From Sacculina carcini (Eukaryota; Arthropoda; Thecostraca; Sacculinidae): a stretch of DNA of 64,000 nt. Made by a program: the position numbers and the translations under genes. The stretch covers positions 1,861,501 to 1,925,500 of the forward strand of contig OU696579.1 in assembly GCA_916048095.2 (NCBI GenBank), read 5' to 3'. Positions within the stretch are counted from its first letter, which is position 1; the number at the start of each line of letters is the position of its first letter. The notes under the pieces were generated by a model. It saw only the letters and a program-made list of their open reading frames with translations, was not told where the DNA came from and did not search any database. Below, in pieces: positions 32,571-42,911 of the stretch.

Positions 32571-34062
32571 GTGCTTGTCAATTATATGCCCCAAATACTG
32601 GACTTGATCTTGAAAGAAATTACATTTTTCCTCGCGCACTGTCATGCCGTACTCTCGGATTCTGTTCAGTACGTTCTCCAGATTCTTCATGTGTTTTTCG
32701 TCATCATCACCTGTAATTATCACATCGTCCAAATATGCCGCAACACCAGGCAAATCACTAACCATGGAATCCATCAATCGCTGAAAAATCGCTGGACTCG
32801 ATGCTACACCAAAACAAAGTCGGTTGTACCTGTACAAACCGTACGGTGTATTTATAGTCACGAACTGTTTGCTCGTCCACTTCCACCTGTAAGTACGCAT
32901 CGGTGAAATCGAGAGTGGAGAATTTATTTCCCCTTGCAGTTTCACCAATATATCATCTAGAGATGGAATAGAGTGCTGGTCAACCTCCAGTTGATTTAGC
33001 TGTTTGAAATCGCCACATATGCATATTTTTCCAGATGGCTTTGCCACGCACACTATAGGATACGCATGTGCGCTATAGTTATCTGGCTGCAACACTTTCA
33101 TGCTCAACAAACGATCCAACTCTGCCTTTGTAGCTTCACGTCGTGCGTAGGGAATTACTCTCGGTTTTGCGAATGACGGTTTTGTCGTAGCTTTCAGCGT
33201 CAACTTGGCTTGTAGTTTATTGCACTGTCCCAGATCATCACACAATACATCATGAAATTTCTCTTTCAACATTTTCAGTTTGGATTGTACCTGAGCCGAT
33301 TGTTGTCGCACTTTCGTAATATGTGTTCTTGGCTCAGATTGTGACACAGCGTCCATAATGACGTACAACGTTTCATCCTCTTCAAACATCGATAAACCCC
33401 TTTTTGTGAGCCCTAGTTGATCGCTTAGATCTAGGCCCAACAAATTCGCACCTTTAATTGCATTGACAACCACCAGCGTACAATTTTTATGTAGCCGTTC
33501 ACCGACTCTGATGTCCACCACACACTCGCCTTTTACTTCGAGCGGCTGGTCCGCGTACGCTGTTAATTGCCGCTCTGTAGGACAAATATGTGGACTGTAT
33601 ATGTGTGCCCTAATATATGCCCAACCTTTTGTATCCGTCCAATCCGATTATTGAGCACGACGCCGCCGTGTCCCACTGAAATTCCAGTGTTTGATCACCG
33701 ACAACGACTGGAATGAAAACTTTGTTACCGCATCTTCTGTAGTTCTTTTGCTGCACTGCATACACTGAAACTGTTGTTTTGTTACCGGTGCGCCAGCGCC
33801 GCTGGAATCCCCTTCTTTCGGCGCTTCTACGCAGTTCAGCGTCACGGCACACGGCTGATATGTGTTCGATGCGGTGACATGTATTGCACTCGGTGTTCTT
33901 TCTTGGGCAATCTCGTCGCTCATGTGTTTCATAACATTGCGGACATCCTTTGAATAGTTCTATCTGGTTTGATAGCTTGCCAAACTGCTCACGTTTTTTC
34001 TCCGAAATTCTTTGCACTGCGTCTTCCTGTTGAACATCACTGTTTGGTGATTGGTCGCTCAA
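32571..34062 (-). pseudogene. Element D1 Gag C-terminus, protease and RT
   Basis: The zinc knuckles CPQCYETHERRDCPRK and CNTCHRIEHISAVC are followed by protease FQWDTAASCSIIG (DTA). In the next frame come an RT with FAKPRVIPYARREATKAELDRL-type primer grip entry, CICGDFKQLN and YLDDVIITGDDDEKH. A frameshift lies near 33520-33610. The start of Gag is missing at the LINE junction. Confidence 0.78.
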
Positions 34063-34064
34063 TT

Positions 34065-34333
34065 CTCTATCTCAGCTTCATCAAATTAGTTCCTTTGCTT
34101 CCTTTTCATCTGCTCTCCACAAACATCTTCTTGCTTCTTCTTCTGAATAAATGCGTTTATGTACACCTTGTTGATTTTTATGTTGTTACCTCTAATTGCT
34201 CTTGTTTTTCTCATTATGTGCACGGTATGTCTTTCCTTGTACTTGCTGTTTATACGCTTGTTTTTTCCGCAAGTTCTTGTCATATTATGTTTTTCGCGCC
34301 TTTGCATTTTATCGTGCGCATTATTAAATATAT
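34065..34333 (+). mobile_element. L2-like LINE 3' end, left piece
   Basis: Matches 18150-18425: last ORF2 codons (CAGCTTCATCAAATTAGTTC), stop, then 3' UTR to TTAAATATAT. It is interrupted at 34334 by element E, continues at 38300-38355, is interrupted again by a solo LTR, and resumes at 39254. Confidence 0.8.
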
Positions 34334-34512
34334 TGTTGTGTTAACAGTTCGTGTATTTGTGTAATCGTTGACTAGTTGGTTGCCATGGCAACGGACGAAT
34401 CAACAATGTCGGGAAGAGTTAGTTAGTTTGGGGGAAGAAGGGATTGCGGTGTCGTAGTGAGAAGTGTCAATAATTCAGTGTTTGTTAATATTGTTTTTTA
34501 ATAAAAACACCA
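34334..34512 (+). promoter_or_regulatory. Element E 5' LTR
   Basis: Begins TGTTGTGTTAACAG and ends AATAAAAACACCA. It contains CATGGCAACGG (X-box-like) and an AATAAA polyadenylation word near its end. It is shorter than most Gypsy LTRs. Confidence 0.85.
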
Positions 34513-34593
34513 AAAGCTATTTCGGAAATATGTCAAGAATATCAGAAAGCATTATAAAACCGTTCAGCGGTCGTGGTCGCATGAATATAGAAA

Positions 34594-37500
34594 GTGAGGC
34601 TGGTTGCTAAGCTGCAGAAAGTTGATGACGTGGCAAGTCTTTTACCGTTATATTTGGAAGGTGATGCGCTCGCTACATATCTGGAAATGGAAGAAACTGA
34701 TCAGAAAAATGCTGATGAAATTGAAAGCAAATTGAAAGAAGCCTTCTCTGATAGCCCGTTTGTGGCTCATGCGAAACTGATGAAAGTGCGATGGACTGGC
34801 GAGCCAGTGGACGCGTTTGCTAACGAAATTCGACGATTGGCTGGGCTAGCTGTATTCAAAGGAGAAGCTATCGAGAAGATGTTGAAGTTGGCGTTTGTGA
34901 ACGGACTACCAGAACACACAAGTAAAGAGCTGCAACAAGTTAAAGACATCTTGGAGCTGTCAATGAGCGATATCTTGATCAGAGCGAGAGTGCTCACAGG
35001 AAAAGTGGATGTAAATGTTGTTGCTGCAATGTCCAACACCCAGATAGGCGAGCGAAGATCAAGTTTCAGCGGGAAATGTTTTGAGTGTGGTGGGCCGCAT
35101 ATGGCGCGCGAGTGCACGAAAAAAAGACGCGTCAGGTGTTTCAAGTGCGGTGGAGAAGGTCACGTGTCATACCAATGCCGTAGGAACCAGGGAAACGAGG
35201 AAAGGGGTGTGCGCCACCAGTCAGTGCTGTGCAAGTGCTGGTGCGCCACCAGTCATCCCTTCGCTTCTGTAATGGCGATATCTTGTAAAATGCCGATTAT
35301 TGACGTGCTTGTTGGTGAAGAGAGAGTGAGTGCATTAGTGGATACAGGATGTACAATGACCATGGTGAAAACGTCACTAGTAAAACAGTACATGAATGGG
35401 GGCACAGTGAGTGCGTTCGACGGAAGAAGGGTGCGATGTAGGGGTGAGACATGGCTAAATGTGTGTGTTAATGGAAGTCGTTTGAGAATACGGGCAATGG
35501 TGATTGATGAAATTGTTAATAATATAGATGTTGTGCTTGGAATGGACGTCATTACCGAACTTGGAGGAGTGACCGTGAATGGAGAAAACGTTGTGTTCTG
35601 CAGAAACCAGTGTTCAACAGTGTCGCCGAATGTGTCTAGAAAATTCAATCAAGCAGAAACGGCCTGTGAGATCAAAGATAAGGATTTTGATGGACAATTT
35701 GATGGAAGACGATGGACCGTCAGGTGGCATTGGAATAATAGAGGTCCTCCTGTGCTGAAGAACTGTGTCAGTAATTATAGGAAAAAATTACCACCCCAGA
35801 GAAAAGAAGAATACGAGAGAGAGCTACAAAGGTGGATAGACGAAGGTATTCTCGTGCCATGGTCCAGTCAAATCAAATATGGAATTTTGCCACTGATGGC
35901 GGTCGAACAGAAAAATAAGGGTAAGGTACGACCTGTGCTAGATTATAGGGAGGTGAATCAGTTTGTGGAAAGTCACACGGGTGGCGATGAGATTGATATA
36001 TGTGCAGAAAAGATTAGAGAGTGGAGGCAAGTAGAAGGAGAACCGATTTTGGTTGACTTGAAGTCGGCTTATTTGCAAATTTGTGTTGCCGACGAACTGA
36101 GAAAGTATCAACTGGTGAATGTTCGCGGTAAAACATACAGCCTTACTTGCTTGGGCTTCGGTTTAAGTGTCGCACCTCGCATAATGTCAAAACTTCTTAA
36201 AACAGTGCTGGCAAAGTCCAAGAAAATCGAGGCCGCGACGAGCTCATACGCCGATGACATTCTCGTTAATCGGTCCATGGTAAGTGTTGATGAAGTGTTT
36301 GAGCATTTGAAAAAATTTGGACTGACAACAAAAGAGCCGGAACAATTAGATGGAGGAACAGCTCTGGGGCTAAGATTGAGAAAAAACAGATTCGATAGAT
36401 TGGAATTCTCGCGAGGAAACACGGTCCCCGACATACCTGATGCAGTCACGAGAAAGGAACTGTTCTCTATATGTGGAAAATTGGTGGGGCACTATCCAGT
36501 CGCTGGCAGGTTGAGAACAGCCAGCAGTTTCATCAAGAGAAAAGCGGATGGTGTGTACTGGGATGATCCTATTGGAGATGGCGCAACCAAGATGATACGT
36601 GAAGCAGTCGAAAAGATTAAAGCACCGGATCCCGTGAGAGGCAAGTGGAGTGTTCCTAAGACAACGCATGGAGTAGTATGGTGTGATGCCAGTAATTTAA
36701 CGATTGGAGTAGTGCTGGAGATGCATGGTGATGTAGTAGAGGACGCTGCGTGGTTAAGAAAGAAAAACGATTACAATCACATCAACGTTGCGGAGCTAGA
36801 AGCAATATTAAAGGGCTTAAATCTTGCATTGAAATGGGGTTTGAGCCATATCAGTCTAATCACTGACTCAGCCACCGTCCAAGGCTGGGTTAACAGGGCT
36901 TTGACGGAGGAAAAAAGACCCCGTACAAAAGGAGCAGCCGAGATGATTGTAAAACGTAGGTTGTGCACAATGAAGCAACTGGTTGATGAGTTCGAGTTGG
37001 AGGTGGATATAAAACTTGTGCCATCTGCGAAAAATAAGGCGGATGAAATGACAAGGGTGAAGCGGCAATGGTTGAATGACAGTAAGGTGGAGGGCAACAA
37101 TAATATAGTGAATCATGTGGGTGCAGTGAGCGTTCAAGAATTGCATAGCATGCACCACGTTGGGGTTGATCGCACCTTATATCTGGCCAGGAAAGTTGGT
37201 AAGAAGGTTACGCGAGATGAGGTCAAGGATGTAGTGCAACGGTGTGAGAGGTGTCAATCTATTGACCCTGCACCTGCTCACCATGACACGGGTCACTTAT
37301 CAGTTGAAGGCAATTGGAAGCGAATAGCGATCGACGTGACGCACTACAGAGGTGGAGTTTATCTTACGCTGATCGATTGTGGACCCAGTCGCATATCCAT
37401 ATGGAAAGAATTAGTTAGAGAGACGGCAGAATGTATCGTTAAGAATCTGCACGAGGTGTTTTTGGAGAGAGGACCAGTGAATAAAGTATTACTGGATAAT

Positions 37501-38073
37501 TCGACCGCTTTTATATCTACTCAACTGAAGAGTTTGTTTAAAAGGTGGAACGTCAAGAGTTGGTTCAGGGCAGCATATAGGCCAAGTGGGAACGGGACCA
37601 TTGAACGAAACCACAGAACTAATAAGGCTATCGCAGAGCGAGGAGGCATACGCCCACAAGAAGCGGTGTTTTGGTATAATATGACTCCAAAGCATGGCTT
37701 GAAGGAAGACAGTGTACCGTATAAATCTATATTGAGATACAACTGGAGACACCCGGCATCGGTGCCCAGCGTGAAGCACAGAGTAATGCATCCGTCTATC
37801 AACATTGGAGACGATGTCTGGGTGAAACCGCCTCAGGCAAGATGCACAACTGGCTGGAGGAGAGGCTGTGTTACTGACATCAATTCAGAAAACAACATAT
37901 CGGTTGACGGCGTGCCACGACACGTGTTGGACGTACGAAGTATTACTGCACCAATTGATCCGGATCGTTCAGAAGAACATGATGAAAGGGTTGATGAAGA
38001 ACCAAGAGAACCTCAAAGGCAATATCCCAGAAGAGAAAGGAGACATCCTCAATGGATGCACGATTATGTATGA
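34594..38073 (+). CDS. Element E Gag-Pol polyprotein (1159+ codons)
   Basis: A single frame with Gag capsid-like region, two CCHC knuckles (CFECGGPHMAREC and CFKCGGEGHVSYQC, about residues 162-195), protease VDTGC (about 250), RT with LVDLKSAYLQICV and SSYADDILV (about 552), RNase H WCDAS/ELEAI/LITDSATV (about 695-760), integrase HH-CC site with CERCQS, and DDE core (IDVTHYRGG, LLDNSTAF, NGTIERNHR, about 912-1005). It would encode all replication enzymes. Oddity: the frame is open only from 34585. A likely Gag start (ATG 34530, MSRISESIIKPFSGRGR) is in another frame and stops at 34608, suggesting a small deletion or frameshift in the Gag N-terminus. Confidence 0.85.
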   Translation: MRLVAKLQKVDDVASLLPLYLEGDALATYLEMEETDQKNADEIESKLKEAFSDSPFVAHAKLMKVRWTGEPVDAFANEIRRLAGLAVFKGEAIEKMLKLAFVNGLPEHTSKELQQVKDILELSMSDILIRARVLTGKVDVNVVAAMSNTQIGERRSSFSGKCFECGGPHMARECTKKRRVRCFKCGGEGHVSYQCRRNQGNEERGVRHQSVLCKCWCATSHPFASVMAISCKMPIIDVLVGEERVSALVDTGCTMTMVKTSLVKQYMNGGTVSAFDGRRVRCRGETWLNVCVNGSRLRIRAMVIDEIVNNIDVVLGMDVITELGGVTVNGENVVFCRNQCSTVSPNVSRKFNQAETACEIKDKDFDGQFDGRRWTVRWHWNNRGPPVLKNCVSNYRKKLPPQRKEEYERELQRWIDEGILVPWSSQIKYGILPLMAVEQKNKGKVRPVLDYREVNQFVESHTGGDEIDICAEKIREWRQVEGEPILVDLKSAYLQICVADELRKYQLVNVRGKTYSLTCLGFGLSVAPRIMSKLLKTVLAKSKKIEAATSSYADDILVNRSMVSVDEVFEHLKKFGLTTKEPEQLDGGTALGLRLRKNRFDRLEFSRGNTVPDIPDAVTRKELFSICGKLVGHYPVAGRLRTASSFIKRKADGVYWDDPIGDGATKMIREAVEKIKAPDPVRGKWSVPKTTHGVVWCDASNLTIGVVLEMHGDVVEDAAWLRKKNDYNHINVAELEAILKGLNLALKWGLSHISLITDSATVQGWVNRALTEEKRPRTKGAAEMIVKRRLCTMKQLVDEFELEVDIKLVPSAKNKADEMTRVKRQWLNDSKVEGNNNIVNHVGAVSVQELHSMHHVGVDRTLYLARKVGKKVTRDEVKDVVQRCERCQSIDPAPAHHDTGHLSVEGNWKRIAIDVTHYRGGVYLTLIDCGPSRISIWKELVRETAECIVKNLHEVFLERGPVNKVLLDNSTAFISTQLKSLFKRWNVKSWFRAAYRPSGNGTIERNHRTNKAIAERGGIRPQEAVFWYNMTPKHGLKEDSVPYKSILRYNWRHPASVPSVKHRVMHPSINIGDDVWVKPPQARCTTGWRRGCVTDINSENNISVDGVPRHVLDVRSITAPIDPDRSEEHDERVDEEPREPQRQYPRRERRHPQWMHDYV

Positions 38074-38118
38074 ATTGTTGTGTGTATGTATTTTTTTGAT
38101 CTTCAGATCAGTTGGGCG

Positions 38119-38299
38119 TGTCGTGTTAACAGTTCGTGTATTTGTGTAATCGTTGACTAGTTGGTTGCCATGGCAACGGACGAATCAACAATGCCGGGAA
38201 GAGTTAGTTAGTTTGGGGGAAGAAGGGATTGCGGTGTCGTAGTGAGAAGTGTTTCTAATTCAGTGTTTGTTAATATTGTTTTTTTTAATAAAAACACCA
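38119..38299 (+). repeat. Element E 3' LTR
   Basis: Matches 34334-34512 apart from a few substitutions (for example TGTCGTG for TGTTGTG) and a longer T run. The preceding polypurine tract is not obvious. Confidence 0.88.
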
Positions 38300-38355
38300 A
38301 ATATATCTTGTTTGTTTGTTTGTTTGTGTACTCATCAATATTTCACTGAGAGTGT

Positions 38356-39253
38356 TGTAGCCACACACATCAATTCTGTTCCATGTATGTCGAATGTGTA
38401 CACTGTTTTATTGTATTTGCATTTGCCAATTATATGAATGCCACTATATCACTGTCACTGTATTACCGCGAGTGTCATTACGTATTAATTCCGTTATATA
38501 ACAATTATGTGTGCACGGTGTTTGTATATGGTTTTGATTGTTATTGCTGTTTTATTTATCACAAAATGTTAGACGCGCATGCGCGTCAGACAAACACACA
38601 CACACACACACACATACACATTCATCATGCTGCACACGGTAGCAGTGACGTCACGTGTAACACTACACCTTACGGTTACAACGTGCGGTATATAAAGCGT
38701 GCACTTTCGGCAATAAAGGTCTCTTTCACGTCGTCGGCTCTGAGCACGTCACGGTACCGCTCCCGCTCCCTGTAAAATTAGCGAGTTAATCTACGCAATA
38801 TACATTTCGGTCTTTTTAAAGACCACATCGCTCTCACAGCGTTTTGCCAAGGATATATTGTGCTCTGCCGCCTGCCTTGGACTGAATACCGTAGCCGGTT
38901 ATTCCTCCAAGACAGACACCCATAGAGGTGGGCTTGAGCACATTTGATTCTGAGGCATCAGACGTTTGCTTTAAACCGTCGAGTCTGGCTAGTGTCACTT
39001 AGCGGTGCACTCCCAGCTCGGACGTCTCTTAGCAAGACGGAAGGTTTTTATACCGAGCGTCGCGCTGTAGGGTAGTCGATTTCAGGTCGACAGACAGGGC
39101 ACAGCCTGTCGTTCCAGTGCGCTGCAGTTGGCGTTAGTGAGTAACTGGGTCTCACACCCTCCGTCATTCGTACACTACGCCACTGGTTCACGGCACACCT
39201 GCTGCCACAGCCACTGGGACTGATCGCTATCGGCATCATGCCCATCAGCGACA
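38356..39253 (+). mobile_element. Solo LTR (about 0.9 kb) in LINE 3' UTR
   Basis: TGTAGCC at the left and GCGACA at the right, flanked by GTGT (38352-38355 and 39254-39257). The undisturbed LINE reads GAGTGTCACCGCC. It has a CRE palindrome GTGACGTCAC (38645-38654), a TATA box TATATAAA (38689-38696) and AATAAA (38712-38717). No coding sequence beyond chance frames. Confidence 0.75.
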
Positions 39254-39595
39254 GTGTCACCGCCTAGTCAACTGTGTGCATGACTAACAAGAGTTTCAAG
39301 AAAAAAATGACTTCAGCTGTCCTGATTAAAAAATTAAATATAATTGTAATATCGAGAAGTGATCAACTGTTCAATAATTAAAACTTCGTATGTGTGTTAC
39401 TTCATATGTTGTGTAGTTTGTTCTATTTTGTTTTGTTTTGTTTTTTTGCTTAGTTTAGGGACACACTGAACATGAGCACAGCGCTTAGTGAGTCCCTGCC
39501 AAATTTATACATACGTTTTTAAATTGCTGTGGTTTTAATGATATTGATTACTGTTTGGTGTTCATGTTGAAATTGAATTTTGCAAAATACACACA
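39254..39595 (+). mobile_element. L2-like LINE 3' UTR, right piece
   Basis: Continues from 38355 and matches 50866-51195: CACCGCCTAGTCAACTG, GATATTGATTACTGTTTGGT, and CAAAATACACACAAAAATG at the end. Unit 1 has a deletion of this part. Confidence 0.75.
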
Positions 39596-39831
39596 AAAAT
39601 GTATGTCTGTATGTCTATAAATGCGAATGTGTGAGAAGTTGAATGTAAAGATGAAGTGAAAATGTGAAGAGAAGTAAGTCACCTGGTTTGTATGCTCGTC
39701 TGCAGCCTCCAGACGGGAATATATTTGATCATAAGAAAGGTGTATGTTTATTGTGGGTTACACTATGAGTATGCTTGTTTGTAAGCGTGATTATGTTTGT
39801 TTGCCTGTGCCAGTATGGGCCATGTGATCAA

Positions 39832-39870
39832 GGTTATATAAATGCTCAAAGTGGTGATCAAATAGTCAGT
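39832..39870 (+). promoter_or_regulatory. Putative kinesin core promoter, unit 2 (uninterrupted)
   Basis: GGTTATATAAATGCTC, a good TATA box, about 25 bases upstream of AATAGTCAGTTGG. Represents the pre-insertion state of the promoter. Confidence 0.5.
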
Positions 39871-40487
39871 TGGTGTTGTGTGTCAGTTGTCAGGTCGAGA
39901 GCCGCATCTCGTCCTTTCTCACCGCTTCCATATACTGCCATTGAACCGACGTGTTCTGCTCAAGTGAAATGCTTAGTCTGAGGAAGTTTGGCCAATATGG
40001 TGGTTCATTACGCGCAACTGCACGCGTTCAAAAAAGATTATTACGTGAGTTAACTCCGCAAAATTTGACAATATTAATAAGCAATAATGTCGTCAATTCA
40101 CTTTAAGGAGCGATAATCCACCTGGGTTGAATTCTGTTGCAGTCGTTCGGTGATTGAATAGAAATAATAAAAAATCAATTCACGCGGAGGATCTTTCCAG
40201 CACAAATGATCGTGCAATCACGAAAAAATTCCAGCCCAAATTGCAATAATAAATCAAAATATAAAAATATGTAATAAACTATCAAGTGCAAGATTCACCA
40301 GCTACAAGTCACGCTATTTCTACTGCATATTTTTCTCGCCAAATTCGAAAAACGATATCGATTTCCAGACGAATCTCCAAGTTTTTGTCATTTCCATTGC
40401 ATCACTTGCCTTGGCAAGGTGATTCAGTGCATACTCTCTGAGTAACATCAACGCTATCACGCAATATCAACCGACAAAACGCCAAAC

Positions 40488-41819
40488 ATGCAGTGCAACG
40501 TCAACGTAGCAGTGCGTGTCAGACCTGTTCAAGTCAAGGGAACGAAGCCGAAACAGACCGAGAAAGTGGTTTCTGCAGATCCACACCTCAACACGGTAAC
40601 TTTACAAGTACCAGCCAGACGACAAGCGGGAAACACTGACAATGTGTCGAAAACCTTCAACTTCCACACCGTGTTTCCGCCACAAGCCGGACAGCAAGAA
40701 ATTTACATCCGGATGGCTCGTCCCGTCGTGCAAAGTGTCATGGACGGATTCAACGGCACCGTATTCACATACGGTCAGACAGGATCCGGTAAGACCTACA
40801 CCATGACCGGGGACAGCCGCAAGAAAGCCAGCAAAGGCATTGTACACCACTCGCTGGCTGATATTTTCAGTCAAATTGCCGAATCTCCAGCGGACGTGAA
40901 GTACGACGTCCAGGTTAATTATCTGGAAATATACAATGAGCAAATCATCGACCTGCTGAAGCCAAACACTTCGCTGAACATCCAGAACGTAAGAGGACAT
41001 GGTGTAAAAGTTAAGAACTTATCCAATCATGAAGTCAAGACATTGGATGAGGTCAAAAGCTACTTGAGAGAGGGAAACAAACGTCGGAAGATCGCATCTA
41101 CCAACATGAACCGACGCAGCTCCAGATCACACACTATTTTCACAATTACTGTGAGACATAGTAGAGTCAACAAGAACGACGGCACCACGCAGACCAGAGT
41201 GGGAAAACTTCACCTGGTCGATCTTGCTGGCTCGGAGCGGCTCAGCAAGACCCAGGAGACGAAGCACAATGAGCGCGACGCTATCACGATAAACAGCAGT
41301 CTAAATGCGCTCGCAAATGTTATATCGGCACTGGTTCAACGTCGAAGTCACGTGCCGTATCGTGAGTCAAAGTTGACGCAGCTGTTACAAGATTCTCTGG
41401 GCGGAAACAGTTTGACGGCCATGATAGCGACAATCAGTCAGGAGGATAGGCATTATGAGGAGTCCATCAACACTCTTCGTTATGCTATCCGTGCAATGCA
41501 CATACAGAATACGGTACAAATGAAGACTGACCAGGACAACAGTGTGCAGAGCAACCGTAACAAATACGGTCTGACTCCCGCCCAATTACAAAGGATCAAC
41601 GCGACTAAAGAAAAATCATCTACAAACAATTTTAATCCGTCTCAAGTCTGTGTAACAACGCATAAACGTCAGCCGGAAGAACAAGGATTGGACACATTAA
41701 TGAACAAGGGCATGGCAGCTATCAGGAACTTCTTTTCGAGCTATAAAACTCAAATGCTTGGCTGCAACACCATGATACTCAATATGGTGTCAATTGTGGA
41801 AACGATGATGGACAATTGA
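40488..41819 (+). CDS. Kinesin motor-domain protein, copy 2
   Basis: 443 residues, intact, collinear with copy 1 and with all nucleotide-binding and microtubule-binding motifs: P-loop GQTGSGKTYTM, NRRSSRSH, DLAGSE and YRESKLT. Copy-specific differences cluster in the C-terminal extension (STNNFNPSQVCVTTHK, MNKGMAAIRN). The glycine of LNALGNVISAL is alanine here (residue 276), as in copy 3. That position is nearly invariant in kinesins, so motor activity could be altered. Intronless, no coiled-coil stalk. Confidence 0.87.
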   Translation: MQCNVNVAVRVRPVQVKGTKPKQTEKVVSADPHLNTVTLQVPARRQAGNTDNVSKTFNFHTVFPPQAGQQEIYIRMARPVVQSVMDGFNGTVFTYGQTGSGKTYTMTGDSRKKASKGIVHHSLADIFSQIAESPADVKYDVQVNYLEIYNEQIIDLLKPNTSLNIQNVRGHGVKVKNLSNHEVKTLDEVKSYLREGNKRRKIASTNMNRRSSRSHTIFTITVRHSRVNKNDGTTQTRVGKLHLVDLAGSERLSKTQETKHNERDAITINSSLNALANVISALVQRRSHVPYRESKLTQLLQDSLGGNSLTAMIATISQEDRHYEESINTLRYAIRAMHIQNTVQMKTDQDNSVQSNRNKYGLTPAQLQRINATKEKSSTNNFNPSQVCVTTHKRQPEEQGLDTLMNKGMAAIRNFFSSYKTQMLGCNTMILNMVSIVETMMDN

Positions 41820-41935
41820 GCGCATCCCCCAAGAAGACATTTCATCGAGTAAAACTATTGAAATGAATGGCTGCTGAGAAGAACAACAAACTTCAAAGAC
41901 AACTTATGAGGCCTACCCTTGTATTTGTTTTTTGC

Positions 41936-42474
41936 CGCAATCTCAAGTTGTGAAGACAGGACGGGGAGATGAATGGTGGCAGCGGCTATTATTGCCATCA
42001 CTACTGTCAACGTCCGTGTATTTGTGTCACCTGATTGGTTGTGTATCTGACCAACGACACATCAGGACTATTTTCTAATTACTATGCCGCAATCTCAAGT
42101 TGTGAAGGCAGGACGAGGAGATGAATGGTGGCAGCCGCTTAACTTGCCATCACTACTGTCAACATCCGTGTATTTGCGTCGCCTGATTGGATCTTCATCT
42201 GACCAACGACACGACACATCAGGACTATGTTCCAAATACTATGCCGTAATCTCAAGTTGTGAAGACAGGACGAGGGGATGAATGGTGGCAGCGGTTTAAC
42301 TTGCCATCACTACTGTCAACGTCCGTGTATTTGCGTCACCTGATTGGTTCCACATCTGACCATCGACACATCAGGAATATCTTCTAATTATTATGCCGCA
42401 ATCTCAAGTTGTGAAGACAGGACGAGGAGATGAATGGTGGCAGCGGCTTAACTTGCCATCACTACTGTAAGGGA
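41936..42474. repeat. 152-bp tandem repeat, 3.5 copies (unit 2)
   Basis: Copies start at 41936, 42088, 42245 and 42397; periods 152, 157 (an extra CGACA) and 152. Same phase relative to the kinesin stop as in the other units. Confidence 0.92.
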
Positions 42475-42823
42475 TCGTGTTATTGGGGCAAATATACGGT
42501 CCTAAAGCCAAATGGACCTATCTAGTGTGACAGCGTCTCTAGAAATTGTCTGCTGGCCCGTTTCACATAGCAGATATATAGAGACCGCACTTCACAGCAC
42601 ATGGTGGTTGTGTGATGTTCTACAAAGTTTCAGCGACGCTGGACCAGCAGTGTTTGCGTCCTGTTGGGAAGAATCGGCAGGCAACAATGCAAAGGACGCG
42701 AGGCTCTTGGAAAAAAGCCGGGCACATGAGCTGCGTCAAGACTGATGAGCGGTTCGTTGAACGGCCGGCATAACGACTGCTTGTCCTAAGCCGGATATTG
42801 AGGCTGTTTTAACGGCCCATGTT

Positions 42824-42911
42824 CCCCTTGTTTGACGGTCAAGGGGAGTGAGTGCACTCTTGATAGTGCACGGGTGGTGGTGGGACCAATGTCCAAAAGA
42901 TTTGGACATTG
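42824..42911. other. Cluster of perfect hairpins (unit 2)
   Basis: CCCCTTG/CAAGGGG, GTGCACT/AGTGCAC and CAATGTCCAAA/TTTGGACATTG are all retained; the last loop reads AGA where units 1 and 3 have ACA. The CGGCTT stem just upstream carries a mismatch here. Confidence 0.6.

Larger units (their letters stand above)
31501..34062 (-). mobile_element. Gypsy element D1, internally inverted remnant
   Basis: Same family as D2 (62203-64000). Reading the plus strand: integrase zinc region in minus orientation (31505-31822), a direct duplication of about 85 bp (31823-31910), the RNase H segment in PLUS orientation (31911-32570), then RT, protease and Gag C-terminus in minus orientation (32571-34062). The right end is fused to LINE 3' sequence. 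LTRs were not found. Confidence 0.82.
34334..38299 (+). mobile_element. LTR retrotransposon E (Gypsy-like), nearly intact
   Basis: Direct LTRs at 34334-34512 and 38119-38299 (about 180 bp each, near-identical) enclose one long gag-pol frame. AATATAT before the 5' LTR and after the 3' LTR is an apparent target duplication, and the host LINE reads through at 18415-18425. The high LTR similarity implies a recent insertion. Confidence 0.88.

Noticed and set aside
35081-35272. Alternative frames inside element E (also 36108-36449 and 37489-37791)
   Set aside because: They overlap the conserved gag-pol frame and have no motifs.
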